A DNA stretch of 44,471 nucleotides from Pseudomonadota bacterium (lineage in GTDB: Bacteria; Pseudomonadota; Alphaproteobacteria; Caulobacterales; Caulobacteraceae): the NCBI GenBank assembly GCA_023386645.1, contig JAEWJI010000003.1:1-44471 (forward strand), given 5' to 3'. Made by a program: the position numbers and the translations under genes. Shown in pieces: positions 23,274 to 31,681 of this stretch. The notes beneath the pieces are model-generated. The model worked only from the letters and a program-made list of their open reading frames with translations, did no database searches and was not told the DNA's origin. The first letter of the stretch is position 1. Every line of letters begins with the position of its first letter.

Positions 23274-23439
23274 CATGGCTGAGTGTCTGGTGGCGGACAA
23301 TTAACCCTCATTCGGAGCGACATATGCGCCGTGGGGGCTTTTTCCCCCGCCGGGCGACCGCTAGTGTGAAGCTGTAGCGCCGCTTGAAGGGGCTGCACCC
23401 GTATGTGTCCTCAGGACGTCGCAGGGCGGGGGCTTTGAC

Positions 23440-23727
23440 GTGATCAAGTCTGAACTGATCGAGAAACTGGCGGCGGAGACGCCCCACCTCACCCACTCAG
23501 AAGTGGAGCGGGTGGTGAACGTCATCCTCGGCCGCATGACCGGCGCCCTGGCCGAGGGCGGGCGGGTCGAGCTGCGCGGCTTCGGCGCCTTTTCGGTGCG
23601 GGCCCGGCCGGCGCGCTCGGGCCGAAACCCGCGCACCGGCGAGACCGTGGCCGTCCCCGCCAAGTCGGTGCCGTTCTTCAAGAGCGGCAAGGAACTGCGC
23701 GAGCGGCTGAACGCCTCCGACGAATAG
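23440..23727 (+). CDS. ihfB: Integration host factor subunit beta
   Basis: A 95-residue HU/IHF-family DNA-bending protein. The sequence IKSELIEKLAAETPHLTHSEVERVVNVIL fits the beta subunit, RGFGAFSVRARPARSGRNPRTGE carries the DNA-intercalating arm with the conserved Pro, and VPFFKSGKELRERLN closes the fold. It works with IhfA, not in the window, in recombination and in sigma-54 promoter architecture; rpoN is also in this window. Start is GTG 23440, with GGGCGGGGG upstream. The rpsA-ihfB order is conserved in alphaproteobacteria. Confidence 0.94.
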   Translation: MIKSELIEKLAAETPHLTHSEVERVVNVILGRMTGALAEGGRVELRGFGAFSVRARPARSGRNPRTGETVAVPAKSVPFFKSGKELRERLNASDE

Positions 23728-23742
23728 CTCGAGAAGCGTGCG

Positions 23743-24168
23743 ATGAGCCTGGTTTCTGAGTTCCGCGAATTCGCGGTGCGCGGCAATGTCGTCGACCTCG
23801 CGGTCGGGGTGATCGTCGGCGCGGCTTTCAACGGCATCGTCAAGAGCCTGGTGGATCAGGTGATCATGCCGCCGATTGGCCTTCTGACCGGCGGGTTGGA
23901 CTTCTCCCGCTTCGAATGGGTGCTGCGCAACGACGTGCCGGGCACCGAGGAGATCGAGAAGGTCTCCATCCAGTACGGCGCTTTCGCCAACACCCTGATC
24001 CAGTTCCTGATCGTGGCCTTCGTGGTCTTCCTGATGGTCAAGGGGATCAACCACCTGCGCCGCATGGAGGCGCAGAAGCCGGCCCCCGATACGCCGCCGG
24101 CCCCCACGCCTACAGAGGCCCTTCTGGCCGAGATCCGCGACGAACTGCGGGCCCGGCCGAAGGTCTGA
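23743..24168 (+). CDS. mscL: Large-conductance mechanosensitive channel
   Basis: A 141-residue pentameric inner-membrane channel that opens during hypo-osmotic shock. The N-terminal amphipathic helix and TM1 (EFREFAVRGNVVDLAVGVIV, GAAFNGIVKSLVDQVIMP) are highly conserved, followed by a periplasmic loop and TM2 (LIQFLIVAFVVFLMVKGINHL). The Pro-rich linker and the C-terminal helix (EALLAEIRDELRAR) are present. It starts 15 bp after ihfB and is probably cotranscribed with it. Confidence 0.96.
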   Translation: MSLVSEFREFAVRGNVVDLAVGVIVGAAFNGIVKSLVDQVIMPPIGLLTGGLDFSRFEWVLRNDVPGTEEIEKVSIQYGAFANTLIQFLIVAFVVFLMVKGINHLRRMEAQKPAPDTPPAPTPTEALLAEIRDELRARPKV

Positions 24169-24175
24169 GATCTAT

Positions 24176-24192
24176 CGGCCGGCGCCCGGCCG
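24176..24192. terminator. GC-rich hairpin between convergent mscL and hemerythrin genes
   Basis: CGGCCGG and CCGGCCG form a perfect 7-bp stem around CGC. There is no T-run on either strand, so it may be a weak bidirectional terminator or only a chance palindrome. Confidence 0.35.
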
Positions 24193-24215
24193 GGGTCTCG
24201 AGAGCGTAGTCCCTA

Positions 24216-24800
24216 TCACCTCGGCGCGGCGAGGCGGCCGCCGTCCAGCCCGGGTGCGGATTCGTCCATCGGCGTCTCGGCCTTGGCCCATTCGGTATCA
24301 TCGCCTTCGAGGGTGTGGGTCTCGGCGGGCTTGCCGGCCTGGAATTCCTCCATGGCCGTGGCGCGGCGGGCGCGCATGCGGTTCGCCAGGTCGTCCATAT
24401 CGAGGCCGGCGGCGCGCGCCTGGCTGAACATGCCCTCGGAGCGCTTCTCCTCTTCCTCGACGTGGTGTTCGATCATCTCGGCCAGCACCTTGACCTTGGC
24501 GTCGTAGAAGTCTTCGTCGGGGCTGCCCGCCTCGATGTCGTTGATCAGCGTCTTGGCCGCGTCGTGCTCGACGAAGGCCTCGTCGATCAGGTCCTCCTCG
24601 ATCCGACCGCGACAGGCGGGATAGAAGATCTCCTCCTCGATCACCGTGTGGACCTTCAGCTCCAGGCAGGCCTGTTCGGCCAGCTTGCGCTTGCGTTCGG
24701 CGCCGCGCGCCTTCTCGAACTGCTCGAAGATATCCTCAACCTTGCGGTGGTCGGCCTTCAGCATGGCGATGGCGTCCATCTCTTCGTAGGTCTGGGCCAT
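24216..24800 (-). CDS. Hemerythrin-domain protein (HHE cation-binding)
   Basis: A 194-residue cytoplasmic protein with a hemerythrin/HHE four-helix bundle. Candidate di-iron ligands are in LKADHRKVEDIFEQFE, HTVIEEEIFYPACR, FVEHDAAKTLI and EMIEHHVEEEEKRSEG. Related proteins respond to nitric oxide, oxygen or iron stress; which applies here is unknown. The last about 40 residues are a non-conserved, low-complexity tail. ATG 24800, preceded by GGAGGA, begins MAQTYEEMDAIAML; the frame extends 23 codons further without support. It is divergent from fadA. Confidence 0.87.
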   Translation of the reverse strand: MAQTYEEMDAIAMLKADHRKVEDIFEQFEKARGAERKRKLAEQACLELKVHTVIEEEIFYPACRGRIEEDLIDEAFVEHDAAKTLINDIEAGSPDEDFYDAKVKVLAEMIEHHVEEEEKRSEGMFSQARAAGLDMDDLANRMRARRATAMEEFQAGKPAETHTLEGDDTEWAKAETPMDESAPGLDGGRLAAPR

Positions 24801-24912
24801 GGGTGTCCTCCGGATCTGGCGTGTCCGGATAAGGGCTGGATCGGCCCGCCCGTTCCCGTCTGCGCCCAAGCTGAGAGTCGTTCGCGCGGCGGCGCCTCGC
24901 AGACGTTGTTAC

Positions 24913-24931
24913 TTGACGTTGACGTAAACGT
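24913..24931. promoter_or_regulatory. ACGT-rich dyad upstream of fadA
   Basis: ACGTTGACGTAAACGT (24916-24931) is palindromic at 14 of 16 positions and overlaps two TTGACG -35-like hexamers (24913 and 24919). It resembles the ACGT-rich sites bound by MerR-family regulators of acyl-CoA and branched-chain catabolism (LiuR type) in proteobacteria. It lies about 50 bp before the fadA ATG. The regulator gene is not in the window. Confidence 0.45.
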
Positions 24932-24979
24932 AGGGTTTGTGGCTCGCCTACCTTCCGTCCTGATTGGAGACCGACTCCC

Positions 24980-26185
24980 ATGGCCGACGCCTACATCTAC
25001 GACGCGGTGCGCACGCCGCGCGGCAAGGGCAAGAAGGACGGGTCCCTGCACGAGATCACCGCGCTCAGCCTGGCCACCCAGGTGCTGGAGGCGCTGCGCG
25101 ACCGCAACGACCTGGACACCGGCAAGGTCGACGACGTGATCCTGGGCTGCGTCGCCCCGATCGGCGAACAGGGCGCGGACATCGCCCGGACCGCCGTGCT
25201 CTCCGCCGGCTGGGCCCAGACGACCGCGGGCGTCCAGATCAACCGCTTCTGCGCCTCTGGCCTCGAGGCGGTGAACATGGCGGCCGCCAAGGTGAAGTCC
25301 GGCGAGGCCGACTTCGCCGTCGGCGGCGGGGTCGAGAGCATGAGCCGCGTGCCGATGGGCTCGGACGGCGGCGCCTGGCCCGTCGATCCGTCCAGCGCCT
25401 TCCCCACCTACTTCGTGCCCCAGGGCGTCTCGGCCGACATGATCGCGTCCAAGTGGGGCTTCAGCCGTGACGACGTCGACGCCTATTCGGTCGAAAGCCA
25501 CAAGCGCTCGGCCCGGTCATGGGAAGAGGGCCGGTTCGCCAGGTCGGTCGTTCCGGTGAAGAACCAGCTCGGCCTCGTCCAGCTGGACCGCGACGAGACC
25601 ATCCGTCCCAACACGGACATGCAGACCCTGGGATCGCTGAACCCGTCCTTCGCCATGATGGGCGAGATGGCCTTCGACAGCGTGATCAACCAGCGCTACC
25701 CCGAGGTCGAGCGGGTCAACCACGTCCACACGCCGGGCAACAGCTCGGGCATCGTGGACGGGGCCGCCGGCGTCCTGATCGGCAGCCTCGAGGCCGGCCA
25801 GGCCCTGGGTCTCAAGCCACGCGCCCGCATCCGGGGCGGGGCCTCCATCGGGTCGGAGCCCTCGATCATGCTGACCGGCCCGGAGTTCGTCACCCAGAAG
25901 CTGCTCGCCAAGCTCGGTATGACCACCGCCGACATCGACATCTGGGAGCTCAACGAGGCCTTCGCGGCGGTCGTGCTGCGCTACATGCAGGCGCTCGACA
26001 TCCCGCACGACAAGATCAACGTCTGCGGCGGCGCCATCGCCATGGGCCACCCGCTGGGCGCCACCGGCGCCATGATCATGGGCACGGTCGTCGACGAACT
26101 GGAGCGTTCCGGCAAGGAGACCGCCCTCGTGACCCTGTGCATCGGCGGCGGCATGGGCACCGCCACCGTCATCGAACGCGTCTGA
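24980..26185 (+). CDS. fadA: Acetyl-CoA C-acyltransferase (thiolase)
   Basis: A 401-residue thiolase. The nucleophile is Cys91 in NRFCASGLEAVNMAA, the second Cys is C387 in CIGGGMG, and His357 is in GGAIAMGHPLGATG; NEAFAAV is also intact. As the partner of the following fadB-like gene it should release acetyl-CoA at the last step of beta-oxidation. The start ATG 24980 is preceded by TTGGAGACCGACTCCC. A palindromic repeat fills the 141-bp gap to fadB. The fadA name is by role and context; fadI is equally possible. Confidence 0.9.
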   Translation: MADAYIYDAVRTPRGKGKKDGSLHEITALSLATQVLEALRDRNDLDTGKVDDVILGCVAPIGEQGADIARTAVLSAGWAQTTAGVQINRFCASGLEAVNMAAAKVKSGEADFAVGGGVESMSRVPMGSDGGAWPVDPSSAFPTYFVPQGVSADMIASKWGFSRDDVDAYSVESHKRSARSWEEGRFARSVVPVKNQLGLVQLDRDETIRPNTDMQTLGSLNPSFAMMGEMAFDSVINQRYPEVERVNHVHTPGNSSGIVDGAAGVLIGSLEAGQALGLKPRARIRGGASIGSEPSIMLTGPEFVTQKLLAKLGMTTADIDIWELNEAFAAVVLRYMQALDIPHDKINVCGGAIAMGHPLGATGAMIMGTVVDELERSGKETALVTLCIGGGMGTATVIERV

Positions 26186-26193
26186 GTTGCGAT

Positions 26194-26310
26194 GCTCCCC
26201 CGCTGGGGGAGCTGTCAGCGAAGCTGACTGAGGGGGCCGGCCCCGAACGCCGGCGTCTGCGGTGGGCCCCCTCCACCGCTTCGCGGTCCCCCTCCCCCAA
26301 TGGGGGAGGA
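26194..26310. repeat. Intergenic palindromic repeat between fadA and fadB
   Basis: Short hairpins (GCTCCCCCGCTGGGGGAGC at the left end, CCTCCCCCAATGGGGGAGG at the right end) bracket an inverted pair, ACTGAGGGGGCC and GGGCCCCCTCCACCG. It carries an ATG at 26300 in frame with fadB, but the GGAGGA and conserved start lie after it. Confidence 0.75.
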
Positions 26311-26326
26311 TTTCGGAGGAACACCG

Positions 26327-28501
26327 ATGGAAAACTTCAAGATCGACGTCGACGCCGACGGCATCGCCCTGATCACCTTCGACGTGCCGAACCGGTCGAT
26401 GAACACCCTCACCTCGTCCGTCATGGCCGAGATCCCCCAGTGGGTGGAGCGGGTGAAGACCGACGAGGCCATCAAGGGCGTGGTCCTGACCTCGGGCAAG
26501 ACCAGCGGCTTCTGCGCCGGGGCGGACCTCGGCGACATGGCCGGCGGCATGCTGGGCGGCGCCGACCTGCAGGCGGCCTATGACGCCGGCTGGCGGCTGA
26601 ACGGGGCGCTGCGGGCGCTCGAGACCTGCGGCAAGCCGGTCGCGGCCGCGATCAACGGCCTGGCTCTGGGCGGCGGGCTGGAGCTGACGCTGGCGTGCCA
26701 TTATCGGGTGGTCGAGGACGATCCGAAGATCCAGCTGGGCCTGCCCGAGATCAAGGTCGGCCTGTTCCCCGGCGGCGGCGGCACCCAGCGCCTGACGCGC
26801 CTGATCGGCGTCCAGGCCGCCATGATGGCGATGACCGAGGGCAAGTCCTTCCGCCCGAACGACGCCAAGGGCGCCGGCATCGTGCATGAGGTCGTGGCCA
26901 AGGGCGCGGCGGTCGAGGCGGCCAAGGCCTGGATCCGGGGCGGCGGCAAGGCCCAGCAGCCGTGGGACGACAAGTCCTTCAAACTGCCCGGCGGCGGCCC
27001 CTATCACCCGGCCGGCATCCAGAACTTCCTGGTCGGCAACGCCATGCTGAGGAAGCAGTCCTACGGCAACTATCCGGCCGTGCTGAACCTGATGAAGGCC
27101 GTCTACGAGGGCGTGCAGGTCCCGATGGACGCGGCCCTTCGCATCGAGACCCGCTACTTCATCAAGACCCTGATGACGCCCCAGGCCCAGGGGATGATCC
27201 GGTCTCTGTTCCTGTCCAAGCAGGAGCTGGACAAGGGGGCCGTCCGTCCGGCCGGCGAACCCAAGTCCGATCCGAAGAAGGTCACCGTCATCGGCGCCGG
27301 CATGATGGGCGCGGGCATCGCCTATGTGCAGGCCATGGCCGGCATCCAGACCATCCTGATCGACCGCGATCAGGAGGCTGCCGACAAGGGCAAGGCCCAT
27401 GTCGAGGAGCTGCTGAAGAAGCGCCTGTCGCGCGGCCAGCTGACTCAGGAGAAGTATGACGCCCTGCTGGCCTCGGTGGTCGCCACCACCGACTACGACC
27501 AGATCAAGGGTTCGGACCTGGTGATCGAGGCGGTGTTCGAGAACCGCGAGATCAAGGCCGACGTCACCAAGCGCGCCGAGGCCCAGCTGGAGCCCGGCGC
27601 CGTGTTCGGCTCCAACACCTCGACCCTGCCGATCACCGGCCTGGCCGAGGCGAGCGTGCGGCCCGAGGACTTCATCGGCATCCACTTCTTCTCGCCGGTC
27701 GACAAGATGATGCTGGTCGAGATCATCATGGGCGAGAAGACGGGCCAGGCGGCGCTGGCCAAGGCGCTCGACTACGTCATGAAGATCAAGAAGACCCCGA
27801 TCGTCGTGAACGACAGCCGCGGCTTCTACACCTCGCGCTGCTTCGGCACCTATGTGGCCGAGGGCATGGCGATGCTGGAGGAAGGCTACGCCCCGGCCCT
27901 GATCGACAACATCGGCCGGATGACGGGCATGCCGCGTGGCCCGCTGGAGATGCACGACGACGTGGCGCTGGACCTCTCGGTCAAGATCGCCAAACAGACG
28001 GCCGAGGACCTGGGCGACAAGTACCAGCCGCTGCCGGGCGCCCACATCGTCCAGAAGATGGTGGAAGAACTGGGCCGCTACGGCCGCAAGAACGGCAAGG
28101 GCTTCTACGACTATGACCAGAAGCCCAAGAAGCTGTGGTCCGGCCTGTCGGACCTGGCGCAGGTGAAGGTCGCCGACTCCACCCCCGAACTGGTCGAGGA
28201 CCAGAAGCGCCGCCTGCTCTATCGCCAGGCGGTGGAGGTGGCTCGTTGCTGGGAGGAGGGCGTCATCGACGACCCGCGCGAGGCCGATGTCGGCGCCATC
28301 CTGGCCTGGGGCTTCGCGCCCTGGACCGGCGGCCCGATCACCATGATCGACCAGATCGGGCTGAAGGCCTTCGTCGAACAGGCCGACGCCTACGCCGCCA
28401 AATACGGCGACCGCTTCTCCCCGCCTCAGTTGCTGCGCGACATGGCGGCCAGGGGAGAGACCTTCTACGGCAAGTTCGCGGACCAGAAGGCGGCGGCCTA
28501 G
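26327..28501 (+). CDS. fadB: Fatty-acid oxidation multifunctional enzyme (enoyl-CoA hydratase / 3-hydroxyacyl-CoA dehydrogenase)
   Basis: A 724-residue bifunctional alpha subunit. The crotonase domain (about 1-190) has the oxyanion-hole segments LTSGKTSGFCAGADL and INGLALGGGLELTLACHYRV, with the catalytic Glu in LGLPEIKVGLFPGGGGTQRL. The dehydrogenase part begins with the NAD-binding Rossmann motif VTVIGAGMMGAGIAY near 323 and contains GIHFFSPVDKMMLVEI. The C-terminal helical domain follows. It performs the hydration and second oxidation of beta-oxidation, with thiolase from the upstream gene. Start ATG 26327 with GGAGGA six bases upstream. It ends 25 bp before a bidirectional hairpin. Confidence 0.93.
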   Translation: MENFKIDVDADGIALITFDVPNRSMNTLTSSVMAEIPQWVERVKTDEAIKGVVLTSGKTSGFCAGADLGDMAGGMLGGADLQAAYDAGWRLNGALRALETCGKPVAAAINGLALGGGLELTLACHYRVVEDDPKIQLGLPEIKVGLFPGGGGTQRLTRLIGVQAAMMAMTEGKSFRPNDAKGAGIVHEVVAKGAAVEAAKAWIRGGGKAQQPWDDKSFKLPGGGPYHPAGIQNFLVGNAMLRKQSYGNYPAVLNLMKAVYEGVQVPMDAALRIETRYFIKTLMTPQAQGMIRSLFLSKQELDKGAVRPAGEPKSDPKKVTVIGAGMMGAGIAYVQAMAGIQTILIDRDQEAADKGKAHVEELLKKRLSRGQLTQEKYDALLASVVATTDYDQIKGSDLVIEAVFENREIKADVTKRAEAQLEPGAVFGSNTSTLPITGLAEASVRPEDFIGIHFFSPVDKMMLVEIIMGEKTGQAALAKALDYVMKIKKTPIVVNDSRGFYTSRCFGTYVAEGMAMLEEGYAPALIDNIGRMTGMPRGPLEMHDDVALDLSVKIAKQTAEDLGDKYQPLPGAHIVQKMVEELGRYGRKNGKGFYDYDQKPKKLWSGLSDLAQVKVADSTPELVEDQKRRLLYRQAVEVARCWEEGVIDDPREADVGAILAWGFAPWTGGPITMIDQIGLKAFVEQADAYAAKYGDRFSPPQLLRDMAARGETFYGKFADQKAAA

Positions 28502-28525
28502 GCCGCTCCCCACCGGCGCAAACAA

Positions 28526-28553
28526 AAACGGCGGCTCGTCCGAGCCGCCGTTT
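28526..28553. terminator. Bidirectional terminator between fadB and the small exported protein
   Basis: AAACGGCGGCTCG and CGAGCCGCCGTTT are perfect inverted arms around TC. On the minus strand the stem is followed by TTTTTGTTTG, good for the small exported protein gene. On the plus strand only TTT follows, so termination of fadB is weaker. Confidence 0.82.
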
Positions 28554-28575
28554 CCGTATCCGGACGAAGCTGGGA

Positions 28576-28914
28576 TCAGCCGCCGGTGAACTCGTGCACC
28601 GAGCCGTTCAGCTCGCACAGGTCGACGTTCATCTCGGTGTAATCCGAGCCGTCGTCGAAGGTGTAGTGGAAGTCGTATTCGCAGTCTTCCAGACCGTCAT
28701 CGATCACGACTTCCATGGTCTCGCCCGGAGCGATCTCGCCTTCCAGGATGTTGTCGCTCCACTCCTCGCTCGAGGACTCGCCGTAGAAGACCGAGTCGAT
28801 CGTGGCGTCGTAGTTGTTCTCGATCGAGAACGAGACCGACTCCGTCTGGGCCGAGGCCGCGACGGGAAGGATGGCGGCGACCGCGAAGGCGGCCGCGATG
28901 GTGCGGATGTTCAT
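28576..28914 (-). CDS. Small acidic exported protein of unknown function
   Basis: A 112-residue protein with a clear signal peptide (MNIRTIAAAFAVAAILPVAASA, likely cut after residue 22). The mature 90 residues are very acidic (about one quarter Asp/Glu) and hold two cysteines, in GLEDCEYDF and NVDLCEL, which could form a disulfide in the periplasm. The pattern of an NNYDATIDSVFYG start, then WSDNIL and CEYDFHYTFDDGSDYTEMNVDLC is like a family of small exported alphaproteobacterial proteins sometimes labelled, without basis, argininosuccinate lyase. No catalytic motif is seen. It is a single gene with its own terminator, divergent from the epoxide hydrolase gene. Confidence 0.75.
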   Translation of the reverse strand: MNIRTIAAAFAVAAILPVAASAQTESVSFSIENNYDATIDSVFYGESSSEEWSDNILEGEIAPGETMEVVIDDGLEDCEYDFHYTFDDGSDYTEMNVDLCELNGSVHEFTGG

Positions 28915-29039
28915 CTAGGTTTTCCCCCGAGCCAACAGCAGCTCTGTTCACGCTCTAACACGGTCCATCGAGCCGCGAAACTTGAAGATACCGGCCGTCT
29001 CCGGTTGTCTCGGAGGCTGAACGGCGAGGGCGAGATGCA

Positions 29040-30008
29040 ATGGAAGACAGGTCGATCACGCGCCGGGTGGAGACGGACGGGCTGACGCAGCAGGTGCTGG
29101 AGGCCGGCTCGGGCCCTCTTGTTCTGCTCATCCACGGCTTTCCGGAACTGTCGGTAAGCTGGCGGGCTCAGCTCCAGGCCCTGGCCGCCGCGGGCTATCG
29201 CGCGGTCGCGCCCGACATGCGCGGCTATGGCGGGACGGACCGGCCTGCCGAGACCGAGGCCTATGGCGTCCTCAGCCTGATCGGCGACATGGTCGATCTC
29301 GTCCGGGCTCTCGGGGAAACCGAAGCCGTGGTGGTCGGCCACGACTGGGGTGCGCCGGTCGCCTGGCACTGCGCCCTTCTGAGGCCCGACATCTTCCGCG
29401 CGGTCGCGGGTCTGAGCGTGCCGTTCCAGCCCCGAAAGCCGGACGGGCCGCCGACGCGGGCGATGGCGCTGCTGTCGAAACTCGGAATGGGCGACCTCTA
29501 CATCGGCCGTTTCCAGGCGCCCGACGCGCACGCCGAGTTCGATGCCGATCCGGGCTCGGCCCTGCGCAAGGTCTTCTGGTCATATGACGGCGCGACCTCG
29601 GACTCGGACCAGTCGACCGGCTTCATCCCCAAGGACCGGACGATGCTGGAGAGCCTCTCCGACGCCGCCGTCCTGCCGCCGTGGCTCAGCGAAACGCACT
29701 TCCTGGAATACGTCCGGGCCTTCACCGCCGGCGGCTTCAAGGCGCCGCTGGACTGGTATCGCAACCTCGACCGTAACTGGGCCGACACCGCCTTCCTGCA
29801 GGGCCAGCGCATCCGCCAGCCCGGCCTGTTCATCGTCGGCGAGCGCGATCCGGTGCGTCACTACGCCGGGCGGGCGGAGAAGACCCTCGGCGACTGGATC
29901 ACCGATCTGCGCGGCCTGCACGTCATTCCCGGCGCGGGCCACTGGCTCCAGCAGGAGCGGCCCGGCGAGGTGAACAGGCTGTTGCTGAGGTTTCTAGCGA
30001 AACTCTGA
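29040..30008 (+). CDS. Alpha/beta hydrolase, epoxide hydrolase-like
   Basis: A 322-residue alpha/beta-hydrolase. HGFPE (32-36) is the oxyanion HGxP motif, the nucleophile is Asp102 in VVGHDWGAPVAWH rather than Ser, and His301 in GAGHWLQQERP completes the charge relay with an Asp in GERDP. Asp as nucleophile plus HGFP indicates soluble epoxide hydrolase or haloalkane/fluoroacetate dehalogenase; the cap-domain tyrosines in FWSYDG and DWYRNLDRNW favour epoxide hydrolase. There is no signal peptide. The gene stands alone and its substrate is unknown. The start at ATG 29040 lies a few bases after GGCGAGGGCGAG. Confidence 0.87.
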   Translation: MEDRSITRRVETDGLTQQVLEAGSGPLVLLIHGFPELSVSWRAQLQALAAAGYRAVAPDMRGYGGTDRPAETEAYGVLSLIGDMVDLVRALGETEAVVVGHDWGAPVAWHCALLRPDIFRAVAGLSVPFQPRKPDGPPTRAMALLSKLGMGDLYIGRFQAPDAHAEFDADPGSALRKVFWSYDGATSDSDQSTGFIPKDRTMLESLSDAAVLPPWLSETHFLEYVRAFTAGGFKAPLDWYRNLDRNWADTAFLQGQRIRQPGLFIVGERDPVRHYAGRAEKTLGDWITDLRGLHVIPGAGHWLQQERPGEVNRLLLRFLAKL

Positions 30009-30048
30009 CTTGATGCGGGGCCGTCAAAAGGCCCGAAGGCCGCACTCG

Positions 30049-30215
30049 TCTCCTCCCCATCGCAGATGGGGAGGGGGATCGCCCGAAGGGGGTGGAGGGG
30101 CTGCTCCGTGGAGCTTTCGTCGGCGGCGCATGCGCCGCTCCTCCACCCCTCCGTCTCGTCGGCTCATCGCCGCCGATCCACCTCCCCACTCGCTGCGCTC
30201 CTGGGGAGGAGACAG
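30049..30215. repeat. Intergenic palindromic repeat region (CTCCCCAT type)
   Basis: Fills the gap between the convergent hydrolase and pirin genes. TCCTCCCCATCGCAGATGGGGAG at the left and CTCCCCACTCGCTGCGCTCCTGGGGAGGAG at the right are hairpins facing each other. Between them, GGTGGAGGGGC and CTCCACCCCTCC are also inverted. It is the same family as at 9.9 and 40.2 kb. Confidence 0.78.
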
Positions 30216-30240
30216 GCGTCGCAATTCTCCCCTCGGGGGC

Positions 30241-31173
30241 TCAGGGGTACGACACCACCTTCGGCGGCGCCGGGGGCGGTTCCGATGGCGGCAGGTCCTC
30301 CGGCAGGGGAATGAACTCCAGGTCGTCCTCGGCGGGCAGCTTCATGCGGCCGGCCTTCCAGTCCGCCTTGGCCTGGTCGATCCGCTCCTGCGAGGAATGG
30401 ACGAAGTTCCACCAGATGAGCCGGGGCCCCACCGGCTCGCCGCCCAGGACCATGACGGTCGAGGGCTCCAGCGCCTTGACCGTCGGCTCCGCCTGCGGCT
30501 CCAGCACAACCAGCTGGCCGACGCCGAACGTCCGGTCCCCGACCTCGATCGACCCCTTGGCCACGAACAGGGCCCGCTCCGAATATCCTCCGGCGCCCCT
30601 GCCCGGCGGCGGCGCGGTGCGCACCCCCTCGGCCAGCTCCCAGTGCACGTAGAACTGCGGCGAGAAGGTCTTGACTGCCGCCTTCGCCCCATAGGCCTCG
30701 CCCGCGACCAGCCGGGCGAACAGGCCGCCATTCTCATAGGCCGGCAGTTCGTCCTCGCCGTGATGCTGGAAGGCGGGGTCGACCTCCTCCTGTCCGTCCG
30801 GCAGGGCGATCCAGGCCTGCATGCCGTGCATCGGCCCGCCCTGGCTTTTCTTCAGCGGATCGGTGCGTTCCGAATGCACGATGCCCTTGCCCGCGGTCAT
30901 CAGATTGACCTCGCCCGGGCGGATCGGCTGGGTCACCCCCAGGCTGTCGCGGTGCATGATCTCGCCCTCGAACAGATAGGTCAGGGTCGACAGGCCGATG
31001 TGCGGATGCGGCCGCACGTTGATGGCCTCGGCCCCGGGCGCAAACTCCGCCGGTCCCATCTGGTCCAGGAAGATGAAGGGCCCTACCGTCCGCCGCTTCG
31101 CATAGGGCAGCACCCGCCCGACCTCGAACCCGCCCAGGTCCTTGCGTCGCGCGTCGATGACCATCTCGATCAT
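30241..31173 (-). CDS. Pirin family protein
   Basis: A 310-residue bicupin. The N-terminal cupin has the metal-binding signature RPHPHIGLSTLTYLFEGEI with the later MTAGKGIVHSE, so three His and one Glu are likely ligands; this matches pirins with quercetinase-type activity (YhhW-like). The C-terminal cupin covers about 180-290. The actual role in bacteria varies: regulation, stress response or flavonoid cleavage. It lies 4 bp after the Lrp-type regulator on the same strand, so the two may be cotranscribed. The start ATG 31173 could be shifted to the Met at residue 4. Confidence 0.88.
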   Translation of the reverse strand: MIEMVIDARRKDLGGFEVGRVLPYAKRRTVGPFIFLDQMGPAEFAPGAEAINVRPHPHIGLSTLTYLFEGEIMHRDSLGVTQPIRPGEVNLMTAGKGIVHSERTDPLKKSQGGPMHGMQAWIALPDGQEEVDPAFQHHGEDELPAYENGGLFARLVAGEAYGAKAAVKTFSPQFYVHWELAEGVRTAPPPGRGAGGYSERALFVAKGSIEVGDRTFGVGQLVVLEPQAEPTVKALEPSTVMVLGGEPVGPRLIWWNFVHSSQERIDQAKADWKAGRMKLPAEDDLEFIPLPEDLPPSEPPPAPPKVVSYP

Positions 31174-31177
31174 GGGA

Positions 31178-31666
31178 TCAGCTCACATGCGGGGTGACGA
31201 TGCCCAGCGGCAGGGCGGTGACGTTCTTCACGCCGCGGGTGACGATATGGCTCTCGCAGTCCGAGACGATGGCGAGGCTGAGCAGTTTCTCGCGCAGGAA
31301 CTTGTCGAAGGCGTGCATGTCGGAGGTGACGATGCGCAGCACATAGTCCTCCCGCCCGGTGATGGTCGCGCACTGCACGACCTCGGGCCAGGTCTGGACC
31401 GCGGCCTCGAAGGCGTCGAGGTTGTCGCTGGACGGCAGGCTCAGCTTGACGATGGCGTAAACCTCGAAGTCCAGGCCCAGCTTGGCGGCGTCCAGCAGGG
31501 TGACCCGTCTGACGATCAGGCCCGCGTCCTCCAGCCGCTTGATCCGCCGCCAGCACGGCGAGGCCGACAGGCCGACGCGATCCGCCACCTCGGCCACCGA
31601 CAGGCCGGCGTCCTGCTGTAGGATGTCCAGGATCCGCGCGTCGATGGGGTCCAGCGGTTCCGCCAA
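31178..31666 (-). CDS. bkdR: Lrp/AsnC-family regulator, probable BkdR
   Basis: A 162-residue feast/famine regulator. The N-terminal winged HTH (DPIDARILDILQQDAGLSVAEVADRVGLSASPCWRRIKRLEDAGLI) is followed by an RAM/AsnC effector domain (VYAIVKLSL, CATITGREDYVLRIVTSDMHAFDKFLREKL). It is divergent from the bkd operon with 147 bp between them, exactly as BkdR of Pseudomonas, where branched-chain amino acids induce the operon; the role is inferred from this arrangement. TTG 31666 is chosen as start because GGAGGA lies five bases before it; no ATG or GTG is available. Confidence 0.83.
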   Translation of the reverse strand: MAEPLDPIDARILDILQQDAGLSVAEVADRVGLSASPCWRRIKRLEDAGLIVRRVTLLDAAKLGLDFEVYAIVKLSLPSSDNLDAFEAAVQTWPEVVQCATITGREDYVLRIVTSDMHAFDKFLREKLLSLAIVSDCESHIVTRGVKNVTALPLGIVTPHVS

Positions 31667-31681
31667 GGCTTTCCTCCGATT

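Noticed and set aside
23310..23360. Hairpin GGGGGCTTTTTCCCCC between rpsA and ihfB as a terminator
   Set aside because: The T-run is in the loop rather than after the stem, and the real rpsA terminator lies 70 bp upstream.
26300..26326. Upstream ATG for fadB
   Set aside because: It lies in the palindromic repeat with no Shine-Dalgarno; GGAGGA and the conserved MENFKIDVD start point to 26327.
25517..28618. A 1033-residue open frame on the minus strand opposite fadA/fadB
   Set aside because: It is an antisense shadow in high-GC DNA: low-complexity, rich in Arg, Gly, His and Asp, and opposite two well-conserved genes.
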